Source: GWE2-42-39 sp963662895 (GTDB lineage Bacteria > Bacteroidota > Bacteroidia > Bacteroidales > Prolixibacteraceae). Taken from it: a stretch of DNA of 64,000 nt. Location of the stretch: assembly GCA_963662895.1 (NCBI GenBank), contig OY759981.1, positions 3,038,001 to 3,102,000 of the forward strand, given 5' to 3'. Of the stretch, positions 37,512 to 46,674 are shown piece by piece; the first letter of the stretch is position 1, and each line of letters opens with the position of its first letter. The notes below the pieces were generated by a model. It had not been told where the DNA came from and ran no database searches. It saw only the letters and a program-made list of their open reading frames with translations. The translations under genes and the position numbers were made by a program.

Positions 37512-38231
37512 ATGGGGCGAAACAATTATTTCAGATTTAAACAGTTTACTGTCATTCAGGAAAAATCGGCCATGAAGGTCGGTATCGACGGTGTTTTGTT
37601 GGGAGCCTGGGCGTCGGTTGAAAATCCGCAGAAAATTCTGGATATAGGGGCCGGAACCGGTCTTATTGCCCTGATGATGGCCCAGCGTTTTTCCAGAGCA
37701 AAAATCGATGCTGTGGAAATTGATCCTGAGGCCTGTAAAGAAATAATTTTCAATTTCGGACAATCGCTATGGAACGATCGGTTACAATTGCTGCAAATTT
37801 CTTTTCAGAAGTTTGCAGAAACAACCAAAAGGAAATATGATCTGATTGTCAGCAACCCTCCCTTTTTCGAAAATTCTGTAAAAGTAAAAACTGTTTCGCG
37901 GGAACTGGCACGAAACAGTGAAAGCCTGAGCCTTGATACTTTGTTTTCAGGTGTAAAAAGGATTCTGTCTGATTGTGGAAATTTTTCCGTTGTTTTTCCT
38001 GCTTTGCGACTGGAAGAACTAACCGGATTTGCCAAAATGAATGGATTATTTCTCACCCGGCTAACCAGAGTAAAACCCAATCCCGAGAAAATACATCACC
38101 GGGTTTTGGCGGAATTTTCATTTCAGCAAAAAAACAGTATATGCGATGAACTCATCATCGAATCGATAACGCATCACGATTATACTAACGAATACCGCAC
38201 ACTGACACGCGATTTCTATTTGCATTTTTAG
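37512..38231 (+). CDS. tRNA1(Val) (adenine-37 N6)-methyltransferase-like
   Basis: A SAM-dependent methyltransferase of about 239 aa. The start MGRNNYFRFKQFTV at 37512 fits the family. Motif I is ILDIGAGTGLIALMMAQRF, the acidic turn is VEIDPEAC and the catalytic motif is NPPFFE, followed by a RELARNS helix. The set matches TrmN6 (YfiC), which makes m6A37 in tRNA-Val. It stands alone, diverging from the TonB receptor gene. Confidence 0.9.
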   Translation: MGRNNYFRFKQFTVIQEKSAMKVGIDGVLLGAWASVENPQKILDIGAGTGLIALMMAQRFSRAKIDAVEIDPEACKEIIFNFGQSLWNDRLQLLQISFQKFAETTKRKYDLIVSNPPFFENSVKVKTVSRELARNSESLSLDTLFSGVKRILSDCGNFSVVFPALRLEELTGFAKMNGLFLTRLTRVKPNPEKIHHRVLAEFSFQQKNSICDELIIESITHHDYTNEYRTLTRDFYLHF

Positions 38232-38367
38232 TGGGGAAAGGTCTCAGAGAACCTAATTTTTCTGTCAGAAACACAAAAATCCGCGAACATAATTGTCCCG
38301 AATCGGTTATTAAGCTTAAACAATTTTTAAAAATAAAGACAAAAGTGTCTTTTATGTGCTAATTGTA

Positions 38368-38375
38368 TACTTTTG
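38368..38375 (+). promoter_or_regulatory. -7 element for the flavin reductase gene
   Basis: TACTTTTG matches TAnnTTTG and lies 20 nt before the ATG at 38396, leaving a short leader. It also shows that the longer frame beginning at 38363 cannot be the real start. Confidence 0.5.
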
Positions 38376-38395
38376 CCGTTCATAAATTTGATATT

Positions 38396-39076
38396 ATGAC
38401 GATAGATATTAGGAAAGAAATAAGGATTGATGAGAGTTTTTATAAAGTGGAGAAGGTTCGCAAACTCACTGATGATACAATTTCGTTGAGTTTGCCGAAA
38501 AGCCGGTTTAAATATAAAGCCGGGCAACATATATCGCTGGGAATATACGGCAATTACCAGAGCCGGGAATATTCGATATACAGCGGGGGTAATGATGACA
38601 AACTGGAAGTGCTGGTGAAAGAGGTGAAGAACGGATACTTCTCGCCCAAACTGAGCCATTTGAAACCAGGCGACATGGTTGAGGTCCATGGTCCCTTCGG
38701 CAAGTTCTGTATTGATGAAAAGCTGATTCCTGACAATAAATTTGTTTTCATTGCCAGTGGAACCGGTGTTGCTCCGTTCCGAAGTATGGTACGGACACAC
38801 AAAAACCTGGATTATACCTTGATACACGGAGTTCGCTATACCCATGAAGCATATGACAAACATGAATATACCCCGGAAAGGCACGTGCTGTGTACAACCG
38901 GAGATAAAGGTGGTAATTACCACGGTCGGTTAACCGGTTATCTAAATGAATGCACCTTTGCTGAAAACACTCATTTCTATTTGTGTGGAAACAGCAACAT
39001 GATTTTCGATGCTTTGGAAATTCTGAAGGAAAAGGGGTTCGACCGTGACCACATTCATTGTGAGATATATTTCTGA
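38396..39076 (+). CDS. Ferredoxin-NADP reductase-like flavoprotein
   Basis: About 226 aa of FNR fold. The FAD-binding barrel has YKAGQHISLGIYG and REYSIYSGG (the RxYS motif); the NAD(P)-binding part has FIASGTGVAPFRSM and ends CGNSNMIFDALEILKEKGF with HIHCEIYF. It lacks an added iron-sulphur domain. It probably passes electrons between NAD(P)H and a ferredoxin or flavodoxin; the partner is not encoded next to it. Confidence 0.88.
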   Translation: MTIDIRKEIRIDESFYKVEKVRKLTDDTISLSLPKSRFKYKAGQHISLGIYGNYQSREYSIYSGGNDDKLEVLVKEVKNGYFSPKLSHLKPGDMVEVHGPFGKFCIDEKLIPDNKFVFIASGTGVAPFRSMVRTHKNLDYTLIHGVRYTHEAYDKHEYTPERHVLCTTGDKGGNYHGRLTGYLNECTFAENTHFYLCGNSNMIFDALEILKEKGFDRDHIHCEIYF

Positions 39077-39518
39077 GATACTGTTTTTTCCTTCACCGGA
39101 AAAGAATCTCCGGATAGTGTACCCGGAATTTCTGATTAAGGCTTTCAGAGTTCCTGATTAAGGCTTCCGGAACTTCTGATTAAGGCTTCCGGAATGTCTG
39201 ATTAAGGCTTCCGGAATATCATTTCCAATATTGGCAGGAATCAGTGTTTCTAATATCGATATACAAAACATCGCTTTTCCCAGCATTTCATTATTTCCGG
39301 CCATGCAATTGCTCTGCTTTTCTTGACGAACTACCGTGGCCGGGGTTATTCTGTTTGCATTCTTAATTCGCATTAGTTATCAATATTTTTGTAGAATTGA
39401 ACAGCCCTGACAGGAAAGAAGTGTTTTTTTGGGATTTCGTGGATTTTGGTATACCCGATGATAATTCCGGCATCAGAATAAAAAGGATTTTTTAACTTTA
39501 GATGCAAAATATTATTTT
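39077..39518. other. Intergenic region between the FNR gene and PUL 2, 442 bp
   Basis: It holds the 22-bp tandem repeat near its left end, then about 170 bp without clear features. TATTTTTG at 39384-39391 and TAACTTTA at 39493-39500 resemble -7 promoter elements for the ECF gene. A 71-codon minus-strand frame across it runs through the repeat and looks like chance. Confidence 0.5.
39132..39219. repeat. Four-copy 22-bp tandem repeat
   Basis: The core CTGATTAAGGCTTCCGGAA recurs at 39132, 39154, 39176 and 39198, exactly 22 bases apart. Copy 1 is the most diverged (CTTTCAGAG in place of CTTCCGGAA), and only the 2-3 bases between cores vary in the others. It is not CRISPR-like since there are no unique spacers. 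It lies about 55 nt downstream of the FNR gene. Confidence 0.92.
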
Positions 39519-40100
39519 ATGGAAGCTGACGATCTGTTGATTTGGGAGAAAATTCGAACAGGAAATGTTGATTCCTTAAGAGTGTTACATGATCGTTATT
39601 ATTACCCATTATGCTCTTTTGCCAATAGCTGTTTGAATGACCTTTCGCTTGCAGAGGAGCTTGTTTCCGATTGTTTTGTGAAACTGTGGATGCATCGCGA
39701 GAATGTGATTATTGAAAAATCAGTAAAATCATACCTGTTTTTAATGTTACGAAACCTGATTGTTGATCAATCCCGAAAAACCAAAAGGAAAATAATCTTG
39801 CAATCGGGGCCTTTACCTGATTTACCGGATGAGGCTGTTATCAATAAATATGATTTTTATGCTGAATTATATATTGCTATACGGAAACTTCCTGAGCAGC
39901 GACGAAAGATTCTTGAATTAGCTGCTTTTGATGCGTTTTCCTATAAAGAAATTGCTGATAAACTTGGTATAACAATAAATACTGTAAAAACACAAATGAG
40001 CAGGGCTTACCAGTTTCTAAAAGAAGAATTGAATCCCGGAAGTTTCATGTTTTTTTACCTCTGGTTAAAAAGAACAGACATTAATTTTAATAAAGTCTGA
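39519..40100 (+). CDS. ECF RNA polymerase sigma factor of PUL 2
   Basis: The 193-aa protein has sigma region 2 (LRVLHDRYYYPLCSFANSCL with SLAEELVSDCFVKLWMHRE) and region 4 (LPEQRRKILELAAFDAFSYKEIADKLGITINTVKTQMSRAYQFL). It is the first gene of an ECF-FecR-SusC-SusD series, the second in this window, and should respond to the STN domain of the SusC encoded downstream. Confidence 0.95.
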   Translation: MEADDLLIWEKIRTGNVDSLRVLHDRYYYPLCSFANSCLNDLSLAEELVSDCFVKLWMHRENVIIEKSVKSYLFLMLRNLIVDQSRKTKRKIILQSGPLPDLPDEAVINKYDFYAELYIAIRKLPEQRRKILELAAFDAFSYKEIADKLGITINTVKTQMSRAYQFLKEELNPGSFMFFYLWLKRTDINFNKV

Positions 40101-40168
40101 TCTAAAAAAAAAAAATTGTCACCCTCCTGTCCTTGAAAATTCGTCTTACGAATAGAAACTTGCATGAA

Positions 40169-41164
40169 ATGGGGACAAAAAATAATACAGAGTGGGATTT
40201 AGTTACCGGGAAGCTCTATGGTGAATTGGACGATAAGCACAAAGAAACATTCGATAAATGGTCCCGGGAGGAGGGGAACAGGTCAATACTCTGGAATGCT
40301 GAAAAAATCCATAACGGGCTTAACGAAGTTAAAGTTTTCCGTTTTATGAATAAAAACTCTTCCTGGTTAAGGGTAAGCAGGAATATCAAGAGGTCAGTTT
40401 ACCGGAAGATCTCAATATCTGTTTTGAAATATGCGGCGATTATTGTATTTGCAATCCTGATTGGAAAATTTACAAATAATAACTGGAATAACGATATACA
40501 GTATGCTAAAATTGAAGTACTGGATGGTCAGATGGGGCACCTGTTTTTATTTGATGGCACTGAAGTATGGCTGAACTCAGGAAGCCGGTTTAAATATCCG
40601 GACCGTTTTAATAGTAAGGAACGAAATGTTTATCTGGACGGGGAAGCTTACTTTAAAGTTACATCAAATAGAAAACTGCCTTTTATTGTCCATACCGATA
40701 AGATGCAGGTTGAAGTACTCGGAACATCATTTAACGTTTCTGCATACAAAAATGAAAACCAGGAATCCGTAGTTTTGGAAGAGGGGAAAGTACAAATTAA
40801 CCATCTAACCGGGAAAAAGATACTTGATTTGTTGCCAGGTCAGCGTGCTGTTAAAGCATGTGCTAATTCAACACAATTCCGGGTTGACGAGGTTAAAACC
40901 TCCAATTATACAACATGGAAAGACGGGATTGTTGTTTTCGATGCTGAATCGATAGATGAAATTGCAAAAAAACTGGAACGTTGGTATAATGTAAAAATAT
41001 GTATCGACAATGAGGAACTTCGGAAATATACAATTAACGGTACCATTTTGCGGAATAAGCCAATTGACCAGGTGATGGAAGCCATTGGTTTATTGGCCCC
41101 TGTAAAATACGAGCACCAGAGTAATTTAAAAGAGAAAGATATTATTCATATAAAGAAACGGTAG
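40169..41164 (+). CDS. FecR family anti-sigma factor of PUL 2
   Basis: The frame opens with a TTG at 40133, but the ATG at 40169 (MGTKNNTEWDLVTGKLYGEL) is a better start. It has one span at about 85-105 (VLKYAAIIVFAILIG), a FecR domain (LFDGTEVWLNSGSRFKYPDRF, YLDGEAYFKVTSNRKLPFIV, VEVLGTSFNVSAY) and the C-terminal LERWYNVKICIDNEELRKY tail. It would control the ECF sigma encoded just before it. Confidence 0.94.
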   Translation: MGTKNNTEWDLVTGKLYGELDDKHKETFDKWSREEGNRSILWNAEKIHNGLNEVKVFRFMNKNSSWLRVSRNIKRSVYRKISISVLKYAAIIVFAILIGKFTNNNWNNDIQYAKIEVLDGQMGHLFLFDGTEVWLNSGSRFKYPDRFNSKERNVYLDGEAYFKVTSNRKLPFIVHTDKMQVEVLGTSFNVSAYKNENQESVVLEEGKVQINHLTGKKILDLLPGQRAVKACANSTQFRVDEVKTSNYTTWKDGIVVFDAESIDEIAKKLERWYNVKICIDNEELRKYTINGTILRNKPIDQVMEAIGLLAPVKYEHQSNLKEKDIIHIKKR

Positions 41165-41257
41165 CCTATGCAATAGAACAAAAAGGCGATGTAATGGGTT
41201 CAGCATCACACCGCCATAAATAAAACGATTTGTTTCATTTAAAAACCATTCAAATTT

Positions 41258-44200
41258 ATGAAAAAACAACGAAAATGTTGTAGCCCTGTTTGGGTGCAAC
41301 AAAAATTAGTACGTATTATGAAACTAACTGGCTTTATGATTCTGGTTTTTGCACTCAGTGTGAGTGCATCGGGTTATTCTCAGTCGACCAAACTTAATTT
41401 AAGCCTGAAAAACGGGACCTTAATTGATGTTTTGGGGCAGATAGAAGATCAATCTGATTATTATTTTTATTACAACAAGAACGAGCTCAGTGGAATAAAA
41501 AGTTTTTCAGTTGATATTCAGGGAGAAAAGATTCAGGAAGTTTTGGACCAGTTGCTTTCTGAAACGGGACTTGAGTATAAGATTATTGATAAGTATATTG
41601 TAGTAAAAAAGAAAGAAGGATCTCTTTCTGAATTTATTTCCAGTCAACAGAAAAGAATCAAAGGTAAGGTAACCGACTCCTTTGGTTCTCCTTTGCCGGG
41701 TGTTACCATAATTAAAAAAGGAACAACAGAAGGTACTATTACGGATTCCGATGGAAATTATTTACTTTCCGATGTTCCGATCGATGCAGTTTTAGTGTTT
41801 TCTTTTGTGGGAATGAAGAGCCAGGAAATCGAAGTTGCCGGCAGAACTTCGATTGATGTAAAAATGGAAGAAGAAAATATAGGACTGGAAGAAGTAGTGG
41901 CCATAGGATATGGTACGATTAAAAAATCAAGTTTAACCGGTTCGTCAGCCACAATGGATACAGAAAAGATCAAGGCTTTTCCTTCTGTTAATATTGCTGA
42001 TGCCTTCCAGGGAAAGACCGCCGGGGTCTACATAAACCCTTCTACGGAACCGGGAGGAGATGTAACTATACGGGTCAGGGGCAACCGTTCCATAGAGGCG
42101 ACTAACGATCCGTTGGTAATAATTGATGATGTTCCCGGAGATTTAAGCAACCTGAATTCGTCAGATATTGAATCAGTAGAAGTATTAAAAGATGCTTCGG
42201 CAACAGCTATTTACGGAAGCCGGGCTGCAAACGGGGTAATCCTGGTTACTACCAGAAAAGCAAAAAAAATGGGAATGGTTGTCGAAATAAATTCCTATGC
42301 CGGAATCAACCATTATAATTTTATTAAAATGCAGTCTAAGGATGCATATGTAAACTTCATCAAAAATATTATCTATGCACGAAACTATGGTTATACTGAT
42401 ACCAATGCCTGGAAAAATTCCGACATCACGATACAGGATGCCTTAGATGCATGGTCTTCAAGTATGGCCGAAACTTATGCTGCCGGCAAAAGTTTTGACT
42501 GGCAATCGATGATGCTGGATAATTATTCTGCACAAACAGGGCAACATATCAGTGTAAGTACCAAGAATCAGAAGTCATCATCCCGTCTTTCTTATAATTA
42601 CATGTATGATAAAGGGTATTATGAGACTAATGATTACCAGAAACACATCCTGAGTTATTATTATAACTACCAGGCAGCTAGCTGGTTGAGTTTTGGATTC
42701 GATTCGCGTCTGATTCTAAAGAAGAATAATCTTGCACCTGAGGATCTCTGGGAATTTATGAAAAGGATGAACCCTTTGGAAGACCCTTATAATAAGGATG
42801 GTTCCCTAAAAGAGACGGTTGGCCTCGAACAATATACAAACCCGCTTTGGACTTATGAAGATGGATATTTCATTGATGAAAAAAGCAATAGGGCAGCAGA
42901 TATTGTACTAAAAGCCACTGTTAACTTAACAAGTGAGTTAACTTACAATACAAATTTGAGGTTGGGATTTGGTAACGGGAACCGTTCGTGGTATTATGAC
43001 AACCTTTCTATGCCCCAGCTTGGAGGCAATTCTGAGGCCGGGATAAGAAACACTGAAAGCTCTGATTATACGTGGAATAACATTATTAACTATGTCAACG
43101 ATTTTGGGAAACACCACCTGAGTATTACGGCTGTACAGGAATTGCAGATGGACAAAACAGTATATTCCGAAATGACCGGGGAAAATATTCCTTTAAAGGA
43201 ACTGGAATATTACAATATGGAAACAGCTACAGACAACCTCGCATTAAGCAGCGATTATTCCAAATCAACTTTATCTTCATTTCTTGGCAGGATTCAATAT
43301 GAATATAACGGGAAATATTTATTCAATTTTGCCCTTCGGGCAGATGGATCTTCCCGCCTGGCCGACGGGAACAAATGGGCATATTTCCCTTCAGGGGCTT
43401 TTGCATGGAGAATGTCGGAAGAATCATTTATGCAAAACATCAGTTGGCTTTCGAATCTGAAATTAAGATTAAGTTATGGTGAAGTTGGAAACCAGGGGAT
43501 TGACCCTTACCAGACACAAACATTGCTGGAGTCGGGCACTTATTCATGGGGCGATACAGGAACACTTACATGGGCCCCGGAAACACTGGCAAATAAAAAA
43601 TTAGGCTGGGAAATATCAAAAACCATGAACTTTGGCATTGACTGGGGATTCTGGAACAACCGTGTGAATGGTTCCGTTGAAGTATATAAAACCAAAAACC
43701 AGGATTTGCTGATGGAGCAAACCTTAGCAGGCATAACCGGTTTTGAATCTATCTGGAATAACATTGGTTCTACAGAAAACAAAGGCTTCGAATTGATGAT
43801 CAATTCAGATGTTATCAGGTCACAAAATATAAACTATAACCTGAACATTAACCTTTCAAGGAACTGGAACAAAATTACAAGCCTTCCCAATGGCGACGAT
43901 TCCACCAATGAATGGTTTTTGGGAAAGCCTATAAATGTATGCTATGACTATAAATATCAAGGAATATGGCAAATCGATGAGATGGAAGAAGCTCAAAAAT
44001 ATGGCCGTTCGCCGGGAGAAGTAAAAATTTTGAATAACGATGACCCTGATATAAACGAAGATGACAAGATTATACTGGGGCAAAGGGACCCGAAATGGAT
44101 GGGGTCATTAATATCTAATCTCACCTATAAACAATTGGATTTTTCATTTGTGCTCAATGCGATGTGGGGGCATCTTATTGAAATTAAACAATTTGGAGAC

Positions 44201-44608
44201 TGTGAGTATAACGGGGACAAGTGGCTTATTTCTGCCTTGGACGACATGTGGACACCCTTAAACACAAATGCTTATTACCCCCGGCCACAACAATCAGCCC
44301 AATCAAACAACGAAGCTACTGCATGTACCTATATGAAAGGGGCTCATATAAAAGTACAGGATATCTGCCTGGGGTACACTTTCAGTAAGCTTATACCTGG
44401 TATACAAAGGGCAAGGTTTTATTTCGAAGCAAAAAATGCATTTTACCTGTACCGGGCCTGTGCCCATGACAGAACGGGGGGAGACCAGGTTCAACCAGAG
44501 GTCGTTGTAACCAATTTTGCTGAAAAGGATGACGGTACTTTAGATGATAAAAGTTTTGCAACAACATTACCTGCTTCTTTTGTAATTGGAATTGATTTGA
44601 CATTTTAA
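41258..44608 (+). CDS. SusC/RagA TonB-linked transporter with STN domain, PUL 2
   Basis: The 1116-aa transporter has a signal ending ASGYSQ, an STN domain (about 45-115), a carboxypeptidase-D-like repeat (IKGKVTDSFGSPLPGVTI), a plug (GYGTIKKSSLTGSSATMD and ESVEVLKDASATAIYGSRAANGV) and a barrel ending GIDLTF. It is intact with no frameshift. Its natural partner enzyme gene downstream is a pseudogene, so the transporter may be left without its own depolymerising enzyme. Confidence 0.97.
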   Translation: MKKQRKCCSPVWVQQKLVRIMKLTGFMILVFALSVSASGYSQSTKLNLSLKNGTLIDVLGQIEDQSDYYFYYNKNELSGIKSFSVDIQGEKIQEVLDQLLSETGLEYKIIDKYIVVKKKEGSLSEFISSQQKRIKGKVTDSFGSPLPGVTIIKKGTTEGTITDSDGNYLLSDVPIDAVLVFSFVGMKSQEIEVAGRTSIDVKMEEENIGLEEVVAIGYGTIKKSSLTGSSATMDTEKIKAFPSVNIADAFQGKTAGVYINPSTEPGGDVTIRVRGNRSIEATNDPLVIIDDVPGDLSNLNSSDIESVEVLKDASATAIYGSRAANGVILVTTRKAKKMGMVVEINSYAGINHYNFIKMQSKDAYVNFIKNIIYARNYGYTDTNAWKNSDITIQDALDAWSSSMAETYAAGKSFDWQSMMLDNYSAQTGQHISVSTKNQKSSSRLSYNYMYDKGYYETNDYQKHILSYYYNYQAASWLSFGFDSRLILKKNNLAPEDLWEFMKRMNPLEDPYNKDGSLKETVGLEQYTNPLWTYEDGYFIDEKSNRAADIVLKATVNLTSELTYNTNLRLGFGNGNRSWYYDNLSMPQLGGNSEAGIRNTESSDYTWNNIINYVNDFGKHHLSITAVQELQMDKTVYSEMTGENIPLKELEYYNMETATDNLALSSDYSKSTLSSFLGRIQYEYNGKYLFNFALRADGSSRLADGNKWAYFPSGAFAWRMSEESFMQNISWLSNLKLRLSYGEVGNQGIDPYQTQTLLESGTYSWGDTGTLTWAPETLANKKLGWEISKTMNFGIDWGFWNNRVNGSVEVYKTKNQDLLMEQTLAGITGFESIWNNIGSTENKGFELMINSDVIRSQNINYNLNINLSRNWNKITSLPNGDDSTNEWFLGKPINVCYDYKYQGIWQIDEMEEAQKYGRSPGEVKILNNDDPDINEDDKIILGQRDPKWMGSLISNLTYKQLDFSFVLNAMWGHLIEIKQFGDCEYNGDKWLISALDDMWTPLNTNAYYPRPQQSAQSNNEATACTYMKGAHIKVQDICLGYTFSKLIPGIQRARFYFEAKNAFYLYRACAHDRTGGDQVQPEVVVTNFAEKDDGTLDDKSFATTLPASFVIGIDLTF

Positions 44609-44610
44609 AA

Positions 44611-46503
44611 ATGATAATGATGAAAAAAAATACTATTCTTTTAAATATTATCCTTATCGTGTTGCTGATCAGTGGTACCTTCTTTTTTTCCTGTAAGAAT
44701 TATCTTGAGGAAGATGTAAAAAGCCAGGTAACTGATAGTTATTATTCCACAGAACAAGGGCTATATGAAGGAGTGGCCTCTGTGTATACAACCTGTCGTG
44801 AGCTGGTAACAGACCCCTTATTCCGGGTAAGCCAGTTTTCTGACCTTGCAGATTTTGCATCTTCTCTCGTTACCGGGATAAAAGAATATACCGCCTCGAC
44901 AGATAACAGCCACCTGGAAGATGTCTGGTGTAGTGTTTATACAGGGATTATGAGAGTCGACCGGTTAGTTGATTATATTGAAAATAATACCGATATGGAC
45001 GATACCCAGTTAACTTACATTGCAGAATTACGGACTTTACGTTCCTATTTTTACTGGGTTGCTGTTGAATTGTGGGGGGCACAGGCCCATTTTACGAATA
45101 GCACTGTTTATAACAGTTATGATGAATTGATGAACGAAATTAACCAACAGCCGGTAGAAGCATTTTATGACCAGATACTGGAAGATGTTGACTATGGAAT
45201 TGAAAACCTCCCGCTTCCGTCAGAAATTACCGAAGAAGGAAGGATGAACCAGGGAGCTGCCAAAGCATTAAAAGCACGTTACCTGATGTCGCTTGCCGGT
45301 TACGGGTACAGTGAATGTTCCCAATCTGAGTATTTTTCCGATTACTATCAGGCATATTCCCGGATGAGCTATTCCGGTGCACCTGCCTCCCGGGAAGAAT
45401 GTTATACTGAAGCAATGGAACTGGCAACAGAAGTGATCAACAATTACAATTATTCTTTACAGGAAGACTGGGGCTCTGTTTTTGCTTCTGACAATGAGAA
45501 TAACAGCGAAGTGGTCTGGGCCGTTCAGTTTATTCAGGAGTTAAAGTATGATGAGGAATACGGGAAATGGCACCGTTATTTTACGGAACGTACCTGTCAG
45601 TCTATTCAACAGACTGTTAATAATGACGGCAGTATCAGTTATTCAGGCATAAGCTGTACCCGTCCTTCTGAAGACTATTCCATGCCATGCCACTCCCGGG
45701 CTTATGGCCGTGAATATCGCCATTACATGCCAACCTATAAATGGATTATGGCTTATGATTCCAATGATAAACGCCGGGAGGAAACGTTCCTGACAACCTG
45801 TTACAAAATTCCCAATGCAGATGGTCTTCAGGATCCTGTGGAAGGGGATACCATTCTTTATATGCCTTTCAGAACAGTGACTCCCGAAGAAGAAGAGTAT
45901 CGCCTGGCATACGGGTATGAGGGAAAAGGTTACCGCATTGACGGGTTAAATGAAGTTTATGACCTTGACGATCCTAATGAAGAAGGCTATGGCGGTCCCC
46001 GTTCGATTGGCCGTTCGAGTTATCATACGGTTAAAAAATTTTTGGACGATTTGAGAGTGACAGCAGCTAAAGACAATAATGGGAGGGAAGATGCCATGAT
46101 TATCCGTTTGGCAGAAATGTATTTAATCGGCGCAGAATGTGCTTACAAACTCGAAAAAGGTGATGCAACAGTCCGTGAGTGGTTACAACCTTTATGGAAT
46201 CGTGTTTTTGACAGCCAGGATGATAATCCATATAAGGACGAAACGGTTGATCTTGACTTTATCCTTGATGAAAGGGCCCGCGAGGTAGGTGCTGAATGGC
46301 AGCGTTACTTTACCCTGAAAAGAACATGGACATTGGTGCCAAGAATAAAAGAATGGCTTCCTGTGGCTAAGGACGAAGTTGCAGATGGATTTTTAGGGGT
46401 TAAAGACTATATTGATGAGTTTTGTTACGTCAGACCGGTTCCGCTTACGCAAACCTATTTGATGACCAACTGGACGGATGATATGCAGACCCCCGGATAC
46501 TAA
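44611..46503 (+). CDS. SusD/RagB family nutrient-binding lipoprotein, PUL 2
   Basis: The 630-aa protein starts 2 nt after SusC. The lipobox is FFFSCKNYLEED; SusD helices include LTYIAELRTLRSYFYWVAVELWG, MNQGAAKALKARYLMSLAGYGYS and AMIIRLAEMYLIGAECAYKL, and it ends LDERAREVGAEWQRYFTLKRT and a TPGY tail. It is complete. Together with SusC it would bind and import an oligosaccharide, possibly rhamnose-containing given the adjacent GH78 remnant. Confidence 0.96.
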   Translation: MIMMKKNTILLNIILIVLLISGTFFFSCKNYLEEDVKSQVTDSYYSTEQGLYEGVASVYTTCRELVTDPLFRVSQFSDLADFASSLVTGIKEYTASTDNSHLEDVWCSVYTGIMRVDRLVDYIENNTDMDDTQLTYIAELRTLRSYFYWVAVELWGAQAHFTNSTVYNSYDELMNEINQQPVEAFYDQILEDVDYGIENLPLPSEITEEGRMNQGAAKALKARYLMSLAGYGYSECSQSEYFSDYYQAYSRMSYSGAPASREECYTEAMELATEVINNYNYSLQEDWGSVFASDNENNSEVVWAVQFIQELKYDEEYGKWHRYFTERTCQSIQQTVNNDGSISYSGISCTRPSEDYSMPCHSRAYGREYRHYMPTYKWIMAYDSNDKRREETFLTTCYKIPNADGLQDPVEGDTILYMPFRTVTPEEEEYRLAYGYEGKGYRIDGLNEVYDLDDPNEEGYGGPRSIGRSSYHTVKKFLDDLRVTAAKDNNGREDAMIIRLAEMYLIGAECAYKLEKGDATVREWLQPLWNRVFDSQDDNPYKDETVDLDFILDERAREVGAEWQRYFTLKRTWTLVPRIKEWLPVAKDEVADGFLGVKDYIDEFCYVRPVPLTQTYLMTNWTDDMQTPGY

Positions 46504-46529
46504 TAATTTTATTATCTCAGGCACATTTT

Positions 46530-46565
46530 AAGTTGATCAACTTCTTTCGATAAGTTGATCAACTT
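46530..46565 (+). terminator. Double palindrome hairpin after PUL 2 susD
   Basis: AAGTTGATCAACTT, itself a perfect 14-bp palindrome, occurs at 46530-46543 and 46552-46565. The two copies also pair with each other around an 8-base loop, and a T-rich tract follows. This could end the SusCD transcript, or the twin palindromes could be paired operator half-sites. Confidence 0.6.
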
Positions 46566-46674
46566 TGTGTTGTTTTATAAATATTTATTCTTTGTGTCTT
46601 CGGGTTTAAGAATTGTCTTTTTGAACAGCCATGGGGATTTTTATTCATATCTTTAAAAACAAAATCGATTGATA

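Noticed and set aside
39132..39219. Possible CRISPR array
   Set aside because: The units are 22 bp with no unique spacers between them and no Cas gene nearby; it is a plain tandem repeat.
39158..39373. 71-codon minus-strand frame across the tandem repeat
   Set aside because: It reads through the repeat, has no domain or signal, no ribosome site, and ends in repetitive residues; chance is more likely.
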